From assembly GCA_020724325.1 (NCBI GenBank), contig DYHC01000024.1, positions 1 through 7,588 on the forward strand: 7,588 nucleotides of DNA, given 5' to 3'. The notes beneath the pieces were generated by a model. That model ran no database searches and was not told where the DNA came from. It saw only the letters and a list, made by a program, of their open reading frames with translations. The position numbers and the translations under genes were made by a program. Shown piece after piece: positions 1 to 6,269 of the stretch. The DNA comes from Melioribacter roseus (lineage in GTDB: Bacteria; Bacteroidota; Ignavibacteria; Ignavibacteriales; Melioribacteraceae). Numbering within the stretch: the stretch's first letter is position 1; every line of letters begins with the position of its first letter.

Positions 1-2336
1 TACGAAATTCCAATGCCTATACTTCTGCTGTTACGCATCTCGTAATAATTTCTTGTATAGTAGTTTCCGCCTATCATTTCATTGTTGCCCTTTTGTCCTT
101 TAAGAATATCATTAACCAGAATATAAACGCGCAATTTTCTATCCATAAACATTTTGTTAAGATATAATGAGAGGTTTTTCATTTCGCTTCTCACAGTGCG
201 TCTGTTTTCAATTTTGGGCAAATAGAAAAACGAAATGCTTGCATCAATATCATACCATAGTTTTAAACCAAGATTAGCATTAAGAGTATAAGTTTTGTTG
301 GTTAAGGATAAATCCTCTGCAAGGTATTGCCCTGATTGTTTAGCATAACGGTAGTTAAAAGAAACATAAAATGAGTTTATAAAATCCGGAAGCTTAAACG
401 GCATCATTGGAGAATTATAATAAGGCAATGTTAGATTAATGCCGTAAGCTTTTTCGCTGTTTAGATTAAGGAAAGTTGAGACAATAATAGTATCATTCTC
501 TGTTGCCATAGCAGAAGTAAAACTTCCGGTAGTATAATTATAGAACACGCTTAAGTATTGGGAAAGATTTATTGCATAAGAATTAAGGTACGTCGGTTTT
601 AGTTTAGGATTACCGGCAAAGAACGAATTTGGTCCGTTGTATTGTCTGAACGGATTGATATAAAATATCTGCGGATATGTTACCCTTCTAAATGCATTAA
701 ATGAGAGTTGGAAAAGATCACTTATTTTGTAGCTTACATTAAGATTTGGGAAGAAGCTTAAAAAGTTTTCTGCGAACTCAATTTTTTGCGTTATCTGATT
801 ACCCTTTGTATTCAAGTTTTCACTTCTCAATCCCAGTTTAACGTCAACGTCGCCCAACTTATGTGCATAAGCTGCATAAAGAGCATTGATTATTTCGTTA
901 TAACGGAACTCGTTGCTTAGGTTAAGACTATCTTTCCAACTGCGGAATTGATACATATAATTCTGAACTGTGTAATCATTTGTTCTTGTTCTGTATGTCA
1001 GGTTGTATCCGGCTTCCAGTTTGTTAGTCTTAATTGGCAGAACATAATCGGCTTTAAGGATTAATGTTTTTGCATTAACATCTGTGTTACTTTTCTGAAG
1101 CTGAGGAGAATTTATTCTATTACTGTACTTTAAATTCATATCCGAGTTTGTAGGATTACCAAACAATGTTAGCATAGCATCAACTGTTAGCTCATTCCCT
1201 TTAGATGCAAACTTCCTTTTATAAAATCCATAGAACGATAGACTGTTATTTGTTCCTTCATTATTGCCGATTCTGTTATAACTGTATTGGAAAATACTAT
1301 TTTGATTATTTACAATAGAGTATCCATTGCTCAAAGAATTATAATTATACCCATTATAAGTAGTAAAGAATGTAATCGAATTATTCTGATCAAAATCATA
1401 ATCAAATCCTAATTTGATGTAACCGGAATAAAATGTATTTTTTCCATCGCCTATTGTTTTCTGATAATACATATTAGGACTAGTATACACATATCTTTCG
1501 GACTCATTAAAATTTTCCATTGCGAAATAGCTTCCATAAGCTTGTCCAAAGAAATTAAATTTATCAACCTTATAATTAAGGTAGGCGCCGCCAAAACTAT
1601 TTTTGTTTGATGAAGAACTTAGGTTAAACATTCCGCTCGAATTGGTGAAAGTTTCTCTTTTTGTAATAAGGTTAAGAATATAAGTTCCGCCCTCGGCACT
1701 CTCTTTTGCGCCGGGCGCTAATATAACTTCAACTTGGTCAATCATTGCAGCTGGTAACTGCGCAAGCATTTCTGCCGGCATATTATATTCATGTCCGTCC
1801 ATTTTAATTTTTATCGGCTGCCCTCTAACCGTAATTTTGTTTGTAGCGGGTTCAACCTCAACAAGACCGGAATTTTTAAGCGCGTCTGTTACCGAGCCGG
1901 CGTTTCCGGGAAGACGATCCATGTTTATTACCTGACGGTCTGCATAAAATTCAATAACCGGCTTAATTGATTTTACTACAATTTCAGGAAGATCGATTGT
2001 AGTTCCGATCAGCTTTATTAATCCAATGCGGGACGATTTTGAAATATCGACCGAGTCAATCAACTGCGACTGATAACCAACCATAGAAAATCTAACTTTG
2101 ACATTATCTTCAGAAATTTTTTCAATAGTAAAATTTCCTTTGTTATCAGTAGCCGCACCTGCAATCTGGCTGCCGGTTTCTCTCGATAGAACTAAAACCG
2201 AAACACCCGCAAGAGGTTCGTTGCTTTTGGAATCAACAACGGTTCCTATTAAACTGAACTTATCTGATTTGTTTTGAGCCAAATTGAAAGAGGAGATTAT
2301 AAGTACAATTAATAACGCAAAGATGTAGGATTTCAT
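1..2336 (-). CDS. TonB-dependent-receptor-like outer membrane beta-barrel protein (OMP_b-brl_3 type), 3' end beyond the window
   Basis: This is a large outer-membrane receptor or transporter, open for 778 codons and continuing past base 1. It begins with a signal peptide (MKSYIFALLIVLIISSFNLA, then Q21). A carboxypeptidase-regulatory-like beta-sandwich follows at about residues 28-115 (LIGTVVDSKSNEPLAGVSV, then a MVGYQSQ turn). A plug-like domain spans about 120-225 (VTDALKNSGLVEV, ITVRGQPIKIKMDG, IDQVEVI). A long aromatic- and Asn-rich barrel runs from about 230 to the edge. The segment around residues 548-580 (YINPFRQYNG, then GNPKLKPTYLNSY) is the hallmark of the OMP_b-brl_3 family. The visible end (RNSRSIGIGIS) looks like the final beta-strand, so only a few residues are probably missing. 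GGGGG at 2341-2345 serves as ribosome binding site four bases before the start. The substrate cannot be read from sequence, and no SusD-like partner is in view. Family confidence is high; specific function is unknown. Confidence 0.9.
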   Translation of the reverse strand, partial: MKSYIFALLIVLIISSFNLAQNKSDKFSLIGTVVDSKSNEPLAGVSVLVLSRETGSQIAGAATDNKGNFTIEKISEDNVKVRFSMVGYQSQLIDSVDISKSSRIGLIKLIGTTIDLPEIVVKSIKPVIEFYADRQVINMDRLPGNAGSVTDALKNSGLVEVEPATNKITVRGQPIKIKMDGHEYNMPAEMLAQLPAAMIDQVEVILAPGAKESAEGGTYILNLITKRETFTNSSGMFNLSSSSNKNSFGGAYLNYKVDKFNFFGQAYGSYFAMENFNESERYVYTSPNMYYQKTIGDGKNTFYSGYIKLGFDYDFDQNNSITFFTTYNGYNYNSLSNGYSIVNNQNSIFQYSYNRIGNNEGTNNSLSFYGFYKRKFASKGNELTVDAMLTLFGNPTNSDMNLKYSNRINSPQLQKSNTDVNAKTLILKADYVLPIKTNKLEAGYNLTYRTRTNDYTVQNYMYQFRSWKDSLNLSNEFRYNEIINALYAAYAHKLGDVDVKLGLRSENLNTKGNQITQKIEFAENFLSFFPNLNVSYKISDLFQLSFNAFRRVTYPQIFYINPFRQYNGPNSFFAGNPKLKPTYLNSYAINLSQYLSVFYNYTTGSFTSAMATENDTIIVSTFLNLNSEKAYGINLTLPYYNSPMMPFKLPDFINSFYVSFNYRYAKQSGQYLAEDLSLTNKTYTLNANLGLKLWYDIDASISFFYLPKIENRRTVRSEMKNLSLYLNKMFMDRKLRVYILVNDILKGQKGNNEMIGGNYYTRNYYEMRNSRSIGIGIS

Positions 2337-2455
2337 TTTACCCCCGCGGTTTTATAAGACTATGGTTTATTAGCGAGACAGAAATATTTCATGTTTTTCC
2401 AGAACATTTTCCTTATTTAGTTTCCAACCTAATCTTTTATAAATCAAATTTCAAT

Positions 2456-2668
2456 TTATTTTTTTTTATCTGCTAAATATTCTAATATATCTCCCGGCTG
2501 GCAATCGAGCGCTTTACATATTGCATCTAACGTTGAGAAGCGGATTGCCTTTGCTTTCTCGGTCTTTAATACCGAAAGGTTTGCCATTGTTATATTTACC
2601 TTTTCGGCTAGTTCGGTTAAACTCATTTTGCGTTTTGCCATCATTACATCTAGATTTATTCTAATCAT
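2456..2668 (-). CDS. Small Cro/CI (XRE) family HTH regulator, YozG-like
   Basis: This 70-residue protein is essentially one helix-turn-helix domain. Helix 2 lies around residues 16-23 (SLTELAEK) and the recognition helix around 27-37 (TMANLSVLKTEK). The close of the fold is FSTLDAICKALDCQPGDILEY, here residues 44-64, a pattern typical of the short YozG-type regulators. There is no separate sensor domain. It is the second gene of an operon: only nine bases separate it from the DUF2975 stop codon, and its ribosome binding site (AAGGTGA on the minus strand, about 2673-2679) overlaps that stop, so the two are probably translationally coupled. In the family this HTH normally travels with a DUF2975 membrane protein, which suggests the membrane partner controls the regulator. 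Autoregulation through the repeats upstream of the operon is an inference. It lacks the features of an antitoxin pair. Confidence 0.92.
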   Translation of the reverse strand: MIRINLDVMMAKRKMSLTELAEKVNITMANLSVLKTEKAKAIRFSTLDAICKALDCQPGDILEYLADKKK

Positions 2669-2671
2669 TTT

Positions 2672-2680
2672 TTCACCTTA
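2672..2680 (-). promoter_or_regulatory. Ribosome binding site overlapping the upstream stop codon
   Basis: On the minus strand the DUF2975 stop TAA (2678-2680) runs directly into AAGGTGAA, about six bases before the HTH start codon. It is among the clearest Shine-Dalgarno sequences in the window. The overlap suggests that translation of the HTH gene is coupled to that of the membrane protein. Confidence 0.7.
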
Positions 2681-3253
2681 AACGGTAAGATCGTTATCTT
2701 CTTTAAGCTTTGCTGCAGTAAGAATTATTTCTCCCATAACAAAAACAAAAAGACCTACGATTAAATACGGACTAAAAACTATTGAGAGAAGCAAGGATAG
2801 TTTAAAAAGTATATTAACAGTCATCGATATGCTGGCAATGAAATCAGGCGAGCTTATTATTTTTGAAATATGAAAAATAACTGTAAGTATTATAATAGCT
2901 TTGCCAACGTATTTAAGATGATTCCCGTTTTCTTCTATGAACGGATTATTTTCAAATACGTTCTTCATAAAAATTGCAAGTTTTTTTAGAATAAGATACA
3001 TACACGAAAGTATAATCAGATTTACTACAATTAAGTAAACGAACAATAGAACTTTTTCGGAATGCGTAAAATGTTCATTAACATTTAACAAGTTGAATAA
3101 ATCTAACTCGGTTAATTTTACTTCTCCAAAGCCCAGTAATAATATTGCCGGCGGCACAATAAAAGTTAAGATTACAAGTGGAAAAAGTTTTAAAAATAGA
3201 TCCAGATACGCATAAATTGTTTTTACCGTCCAGTTTTCTTTGAATGATTTCAT
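2678..3253 (-). CDS. DUF2975 family four-helix membrane protein
   Basis: This is a 191-residue integral membrane protein of the DUF2975 family (B. subtilis YoaS type), of unknown biochemical role. Hydrophobic segments lie at about residues 17-41, 68-93, 115-133 and 145-176. The cytoplasmic-looking link after helix 2 carries NVFENNPFIEENGNHLKYVG (residues 98-117), which fits the family pattern of an Asn-Pro-Phe followed by a basic stretch and Gly. The C-terminus (AAKLKEDNDLTV) is the very characteristic DUF2975 ending. GAGGG lies about six bases upstream of the chosen ATG. It is the first gene of an operon with the small HTH regulator, the arrangement usual for this family. A signalling or regulator-tethering role is inferred from that pairing only. 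Family assignment is confident; mechanism is not known. Confidence 0.9.
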   Translation of the reverse strand: MKSFKENWTVKTIYAYLDLFLKLFPLVILTFIVPPAILLLGFGEVKLTELDLFNLLNVNEHFTHSEKVLLFVYLIVVNLIILSCMYLILKKLAIFMKNVFENNPFIEENGNHLKYVGKAIIILTVIFHISKIISSPDFIASISMTVNILFKLSLLLSIVFSPYLIVGLFVFVMGEIILTAAKLKEDNDLTV

Positions 3254-3285
3254 TTGAAGCCCTCATGGTTTAGTGACGAATTTAC

Positions 3286-3310
3286 GGAAATAACATAATT
3301 AATTATTTCC
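3286..3310. repeat. 8-bp inverted repeat near the operon promoter
   Basis: GGAAATAA (3286-3293) and TTATTTCC (3303-3310) are perfect inverted copies separated by nine bases. The pair straddles the candidate -10 box of the DUF2975/HTH operon, and the right arm overlaps the first ATTTCCCT direct repeat. It could be a repressor half-site pair. The AT-rich content makes chance occurrence possible. Confidence 0.45.
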
Positions 3311-3320
3311 CTTTTGTCAA
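3292..3320 (-). promoter_or_regulatory. Candidate promoter of the DUF2975/HTH operon
   Basis: On the minus strand TTGACA (3315-3320) and TATGTT (3292-3297) are separated by exactly 17 bases, a good sigma-70-like arrangement about 39 bases upstream of the start codon. If the host is in the Bacteroidota, whose main sigma factor prefers TTTG and TAnnTTTG, the match could be misleading. The T upstream of TTGACA also gives the TTTG part of that alternative. Confidence 0.4.
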
Positions 3321-3362
3321 ATAATATTTATTGTTATTCAATAAATATTTCCCTGTAGTCAA
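3305..3362. repeat. Two direct repeats exactly 42 bp apart, candidate operator half-sites
   Basis: ATTTCCCTTTTGTCAA (3305-3320) and ATTTCCCTGTAGTCAA (3347-3362) agree at 14 of 16 positions and are offset by 42 bp, four turns of B-DNA, so they face the same side of the helix. Each holds TTGAC on the minus strand. They flank the dyad at 3323-3349. This layout suits a dimeric or cooperative regulator, and the HTH protein of the adjacent operon is the obvious candidate. Binding is inferred. Confidence 0.55.
3323..3349. promoter_or_regulatory. Perfect 11-bp dyad with 5-base centre, candidate operator
   Basis: AATATTTATTG (3323-3333), TTATT, then CAATAAATATT (3339-3349) is a perfect inverted repeat. 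It sits just upstream of the candidate -35 box of the operon and between the two 42-bp-spaced direct repeats. It contains almost no GC, so it would be a poor transcription terminator. Its position in a divergent promoter region favours a protein-binding site. Confidence 0.5.
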
Positions 3363-3426
3363 TAATTTCGGATTTAGGGATTTTTTACTTATTTTTCTGT
3401 ACCACTTTAATTTGTTTTAGGTTGAT

Positions 3427-3687
3427 ATGAAAAAATCTATTCTTTTAATTCTAATTGGCAACAGAAAGGAATCGGCTGTTAAGGTTCAGCAAATCCTAAC
3501 CGGATGGGGATGCACAATAAAAACACGTTTGGGATTGCATGATGGAGTTCTCGAAAACTGTTCGGATACCGGCTTATTAATTCTTGAAATATGCGGAACA
3601 GATGAAGAGAACCGCGAACTTACAAGAAAAGTATCTGTGCTTCCCGGCGTATCATCAAAACTTGTTGAGCTTGAGGTTGAAAGCTGA
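3427..3687 (+). CDS. ACT-like small protein, TM1266/iron-only hydrogenase system regulator type
   Basis: This 86-residue, probably cytoplasmic protein has a beta-alpha-beta-beta-alpha-beta pattern typical of the ACT-like fold. Strand 1 is ILLILIGNR (5-13), helix 1 ESAVKVQQILTGWG (15-28), strand 2 TIKTRLGLHD (30-39), strand 3 GLLILEICG (49-57), helix 2 DEENRELTRKVSVL (59-72), and the last strand SSKLVELEV (76-84). The elements KTRLGLHD, LILE and the closing PGVSSKLVEL are what I know from the putative iron-only hydrogenase regulator family (TM1266-like), usually found with the HydEFG maturases. None of those genes is in this window, so it may be an orphan or a broader paralogue. Single cysteines at 29, 45 and 56 could be of interest but form no known motif. 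The start has only a weak AGG six bases upstream. It is transcribed divergently from the DUF2975 operon. The fold is fairly sure; the function is not. Confidence 0.72.
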   Translation: MKKSILLILIGNRKESAVKVQQILTGWGCTIKTRLGLHDGVLENCSDTGLLILEICGTDEENRELTRKVSVLPGVSSKLVELEVES

Positions 3688-4075
3688 AGTTATAACCTGC
3701 ATGTTGCAAAACAAGTAATTGAAAATCTGTGCTGTTTGGTGAGAACCGTTTAAACCGCGCTTTATAATGTTTTCCAATTACTTTTGCGACTTTGAAACGG
3801 ATGCTTTATTACCCGGGACAATTCAATCGCACTTTGGAAACTGATCAAATGATTTTTACTATTCAGAAGATGGATGTGAACACCGGCTTTCTATTTCACT
3901 TTTTTTAAGCTACAGGCTTAATACAACCTATTGTTTTCAAGTGTATCGAATATCGTAAAACGCTTCTGCCAAAATCTATAATCGAAATAAACACTTTTAT
4001 TTAGAAAAACTTATATCGGCAATCAGCACTTCCCTTTTGTAGCTATATATAATCGACTTCTGAAAAATTCAGTAA
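3688..4075. other. Intergenic stretch without a supported gene
   Basis: All frames are short and broken on both strands, and none of the fragments I translated resembled a known family. The stretch holds an imperfect inverted repeat (3706-3725 with 3770-3787) and a small hairpin TTAAGC-tacag-GCTTAA (3905-3921) with its T-run on the wrong side for a plus-strand terminator. An untranslated RNA or a decayed gene cannot be excluded. Confidence 0.5.
3706..3787. repeat. Imperfect long-spaced inverted repeat
   Basis: AAGTAATTG (3713-3721) and CAATTACTT (3775-3783) are a perfect 9-bp inverted pair. With small bulges the match extends outward to GCAAAA/TTTTGC and inward to AAAA/TTTT. It begins 18 bases after the stop codon of the ACT-like gene. 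It could be the closing stem of a small RNA or the edges of a tiny mobile repeat; neither is shown. Confidence 0.4.
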
Positions 4076-4253
4076 TGTTATTTCGAAGGGTCCCGACTTG
4101 TCGGGAGACGAAGACTCTACGCATAGATTCTTCGCCTCACTTCGTTCGGCTCAGAATGACAGTGCACTTTCTGCTCTGTCATTCTGAGATGCGAAGCTAC
4201 GAAGAATTGTCATTCTGAAGTAATACCGACACAGTCGGTATTACTGAAGAATC
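4076..4253. repeat. Cluster of four mosaic palindromic repeat units (TGTCATTCTGA...GAAGAATC)
   Basis: Four units share the ends TGTCATTCTGA and CGAAGAATC. Unit 1 (4076-4118, plus) starts TGTTATTTCGA, ends ACGAAGACTCT and encloses the hairpin TCCCGA-CTTG-TCGGGA (4091-4106). Unit 2 (4125-4161) is in minus orientation with a CGAACGAAGTGAG core. Unit 3 (4177-4208, plus) has a short ATGCGAAGCTA core. Unit 4 (4208-4253, plus) encloses a perfect 12-bp stem AGTAATACCGAC-ACA-GTCGGTATTACT (4219-4245). The ends are conserved while the cores differ. Similar intergenic units are, from memory, common in genomes of this bacterial group. They are REP-like, non-coding elements; any function is unknown. Confidence 0.75.
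4219..4245. repeat. Perfect 12-bp hairpin inside repeat unit 4
   Basis: The two 12-base arms (4219-4230 and 4234-4245) are exact inverted copies around a 3-base ACA loop. It is the strongest stem in the window. There is no following T-run on either strand, so it is not a standard terminator, though it could protect a transcript 3' end. Confidence 0.7.
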
Positions 4254-4256
4254 AAC

Positions 4257-4306
4257 AACCTTGAAGGTTATGCAGAAATACATAACAATACCTGCCCTTC
4301 AAGGTT
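4257..4306 (-). terminator. Hairpin at the 3' end of the alkylation-repair gene, possible terminator
   Basis: AACCTTGAAGG (4257-4267) and CCTTCAAGGTT (4296-4306) are perfect 11-bp inverted copies. Inside them TTATG (4268-4272) pairs with CATAA (4281-4285) across an uneven bulge. The right arm contains the stop codon of the minus-strand gene. There is no T-run after the stem, so it is not a canonical intrinsic terminator. RNA stabilisation or a repeat remnant are equally possible. Confidence 0.4.
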
Positions 4307-4958
4307 TACGTCTCCCCAATTCTCTCAATGCATCATTCGCTATCCAGCGTGCAGATTTAGAATCGATATTCTTAATTTCTTCTGCAACTTTTATTGCTTG
4401 TTCTCTAAGAAATAAAGAACGTTTACCAATTTGCCTTAACGCCCAGTTAACAGCTTTCTTCACAAAATTTCTTTCGTCGGTTGAATATTTTATGATAAGG
4501 TGTAAAAATTGCAGAAACTCTTCGTCGGGTTTTTTCTTATCATGAACTGCAAGGTATGCAATCATAGAAAATGCGGTACGGCGTTCAAATTCCTTCGACC
4601 TCTTAGCCCAAACAGGAATCATTTCATAAGCATATTCGGATTTACGGAAGAGATTGGAACACGTTCCATCAACAAGATCCCAAGAATTAAAATCCTTAAT
4701 CCATTTGTTCATTAATGATTTTGTAACGAGTTTTGGATTAGCAATCATAGCAGCAACATGACGCGCTTCATGGTAACCGCTTTCCCATAACTTCAGTGCA
4801 AGTTCATGATTCTTACCAATTCTCTTTGCAAGAATTCTCATAACAGGTACATTAATACCAAACGCTTTATCAACGTTAATTCCAAACCGTTTCATTCCCT
4901 CGCGGTTGCGTTCGCTTCCGCTTTTCTTTAACGATGTTAAAATTTCTTTTACTGTCAT
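4299..4958 (-). CDS. AlkD-like DNA alkylation repair protein (HEAT-repeat DNA glycosylase family)
   Basis: The AlkD family removes bulky or positively charged alkylated bases such as 3- and 7-alkylpurines without base flipping, using a curved stack of HEAT-like helix pairs. The 219-residue reading from the chosen start is about the usual length. Numbered from the upstream ATG, key segments are FNSWDLVD (103-110), whose W106 and D110 match the spacing of the catalytic Trp/Asp of Bacillus AlkD, the R139/R140 pair before TAFSMIAYLAVHD, and the signature NFVKKAVNWALRQIGKRS with W185. All catalytic positions seem present. I chose the ATG at 4956-4958 (MTVKEIL) because the family starts there. The ATG at 4995-4997 adds 13 residues (MNLFFRISIKLNT) not expected in the family, and a TTGACA at 5012-5017 would put the transcript start inside that extension. 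No good ribosome binding site precedes either start. It is divergent from the P1 peptidase. Confidence 0.9.
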   Translation of the reverse strand: MTVKEILTSLKKSGSERNREGMKRFGINVDKAFGINVPVMRILAKRIGKNHELALKLWESGYHEARHVAAMIANPKLVTKSLMNKWIKDFNSWDLVDGTCSNLFRKSEYAYEMIPVWAKRSKEFERRTAFSMIAYLAVHDKKKPDEEFLQFLHLIIKYSTDERNFVKKAVNWALRQIGKRSLFLREQAIKVAEEIKNIDSKSARWIANDALRELGRRKP

Positions 4959-5002
4959 CGTATTTAGCTTTATTGAAATTCGAAAAAATAGATTCATTTA
5001 GT

Positions 5003-5010
5003 TAGATTTG
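5003..5010 (+). promoter_or_regulatory. Possible Bacteroidota-type -7 box before the P1 peptidase
   Basis: TAGATTTG fits the TAnnTTTG consensus known for Bacteroidota housekeeping promoters and lies about 68 bases before the start codon. No TTG is seen at the proper -33 distance, so this is only a weak candidate. Confidence 0.22.
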
Positions 5011-5078
5011 CTGTCAACATAAGATTATTATTCCTTCTTTTCAACAAAGATTTTTTATCAATATAAAACGGAATAAAA

Positions 5079-6227
5079 ATGAAAACAACTTATTTTATTC
5101 TGGCTGTTGTAATTTTTTCAAACATAATTTTTTCACAGGAGAAGAATAGAGCGCAGCGTGCTGAAGATATCGGAATTGATGTAGGAACCATGCCCAAAGG
5201 GCTGTTAAATTCAATAACTGATGTATCAGGTGTACTTGTGGGACATAAAACATTAATCCGAGAAGATAATATTAGAACCGGTGTAACTGCAATTATTCCG
5301 CATGAAGGAAATATTTTCAAAGAAAAAGTACCGGCGGCAATTTATGTGTTTAATGGATTCGGAAAGCTTGCCGGTTTTACTCAGGTTGAAGAATTAGGAA
5401 ACATTGAAACACCGATAATACTTACCAACACTTTAAGCATTGGCGAAGCTGTAAAAGCAACAGTTAAATATTTAATAAGTCTGGATGGAAATACCGATCT
5501 GCGTTCTGTTAATGCAGTAGCTGGTGAAACTAACGATGGTTATTTGAATGACATACGCGGGATGCACGTAACCGAGCAGGATGTAATAGATGCAATTAAA
5601 ACGGCGAAATCCGGAGTAATTGATGAAGGGTCTGTAGGTGCCGGAACTGGAACGGTTGCATTCGGATTGAAAGGCGGCATAGGAACATCCTCCAGGTTAG
5701 CTGCTATTGGCAGCAAGTCTTATACAGTAGGAGTACTTGTCCAAACAAATTTTGGGAGAGAATTAATTATAAACGGAATTCCATACACAAAGGAAGTTAA
5801 ACATGAAAAGGTAGATAGGAAAGAAGATGGTTCGTGTATGATAGTAATAGCAACCGACGCCCCTCTCTCATCCTTAAACCTGAAACGTCTGGCGAAACGT
5901 TCTGTTATTGGAATGGGACGAACAACAACCGTAATGTCTAACGGTTCAGGAGATTATGCCATTGCTTTTTCAACGGCATATAAAATTCCGCATGAGCCGG
6001 TAAATCAAAAAAATGAAATACATTTTCTAATTGATAATAATGCTATGTCAACTCTATTTCAGGCGGTTGAAGAGGCAACTCAGGAAGCTATTTATAACTC
6101 TCTCTTTGCAGCAGCAACAACAACCGGTTTTAGCGGAAGAACGGTAGAATCAATTTCCATAGAAAAAGTAAAAAAGTTATTAAAAAAGTACAATATGGAA
6201 AAGTTGAAAAGCCGTTTTGAAAATTAG
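5079..6227 (+). CDS. Exported P1 family (DmpA/S58) aminopeptidase
   Basis: This is a 382-residue member of the self-cleaving L-aminopeptidase/D-esterase (DmpA, MEROPS S58) family. The precursor cuts itself before the nucleophilic serine to give two subunits that act on short or beta-amino peptides. A signal peptide (MKTTYFILAVVIFSNIIFS, then Q20) places it in the periplasm or outside. The mature part opens with the family's RAEDIGI and ITDVSGVLVGH (about 27-56). TNTLSIGEAV (116-125), GETNDGYLNDI (149-159), the glycine-rich SVGAGTGTVAFGLKGGIG (185-202) and VQTNFG (221-226, conserved Asn224) follow. The cleavage site is DGS (250-252) before CMIVIATDAPL, making Ser252 the expected nucleophile. 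SNGSGDYAIAFSTA (287-300) holds the further active-site Ser. Length and motifs are complete. The ribosome binding site is weak (GGA). The substrate is unknown. The gene converges with the barrel gene, 37 bases apart. Confidence 0.93.
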   Translation: MKTTYFILAVVIFSNIIFSQEKNRAQRAEDIGIDVGTMPKGLLNSITDVSGVLVGHKTLIREDNIRTGVTAIIPHEGNIFKEKVPAAIYVFNGFGKLAGFTQVEELGNIETPIILTNTLSIGEAVKATVKYLISLDGNTDLRSVNAVAGETNDGYLNDIRGMHVTEQDVIDAIKTAKSGVIDEGSVGAGTGTVAFGLKGGIGTSSRLAAIGSKSYTVGVLVQTNFGRELIINGIPYTKEVKHEKVDRKEDGSCMIVIATDAPLSSLNLKRLAKRSVIGMGRTTTVMSNGSGDYAIAFSTAYKIPHEPVNQKNEIHFLIDNNAMSTLFQAVEEATQEAIYNSLFAAATTTGFSGRTVESISIEKVKKLLKKYNMEKLKSRFEN

Positions 6228-6245
6228 AGAATTTATTCTTTACCG

Positions 6246-6269
6246 GAAAAAATTAATTCTTCTATTAAT
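6246..6269 (-). terminator. Weak AT-only hairpin plus T-run at the end of the barrel gene
   Basis: On the minus strand ATTAAT-agaaga-ATTAAT is followed by a run of T and overlaps the TAA stop of the barrel gene. The stem has no GC pairs, so termination would be inefficient. It lies between two convergent genes, where a terminator is expected. Confidence 0.3.

Noticed and set aside
2456..3253. Toxin-antitoxin pair
   Set aside because: The HTH protein is small, but its partner is a DUF2975 membrane protein with four helices and the family's LKEDNDLTV tail, not a known toxin fold.
3905..3921. Intrinsic terminator for the ACT-like gene (TTAAGC/GCTTAA hairpin)
   Set aside because: The T-run precedes the stem on the plus strand and becomes an A-run after it on the minus strand. 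The stem is only 6 bp and lies over 200 bases past the stop.
3688..4075. Decayed gene on the minus strand (an open run of about 40 codons around 3760-3890)
   Set aside because: No start codon or ribosome binding site, bounded closely by stops, and no similarity I can name.
4076..4253. Possible CRISPR-like array
   Set aside because: The units differ in length (32-46 bases) and orientation, two of them abut with no spacer, and the variable part lies inside the unit. This fits REP-like palindromes, not repeat-spacer structure.
4261..4545. Plus-strand ORF of 94 codons
   Set aside because: It is antisense to the well-conserved AlkD-like gene, begins in the repeat region and has no family resemblance.
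4509..4715. Plus-strand ORF of 68 codons
   Set aside because: Antisense shadow of the AlkD-like gene with no ribosome binding site and no recognisable domain.
5090..5320. Minus-strand ORF of 76 codons
   Set aside because: Antisense shadow within the P1 peptidase, whose motifs in the plus frame are unambiguous.
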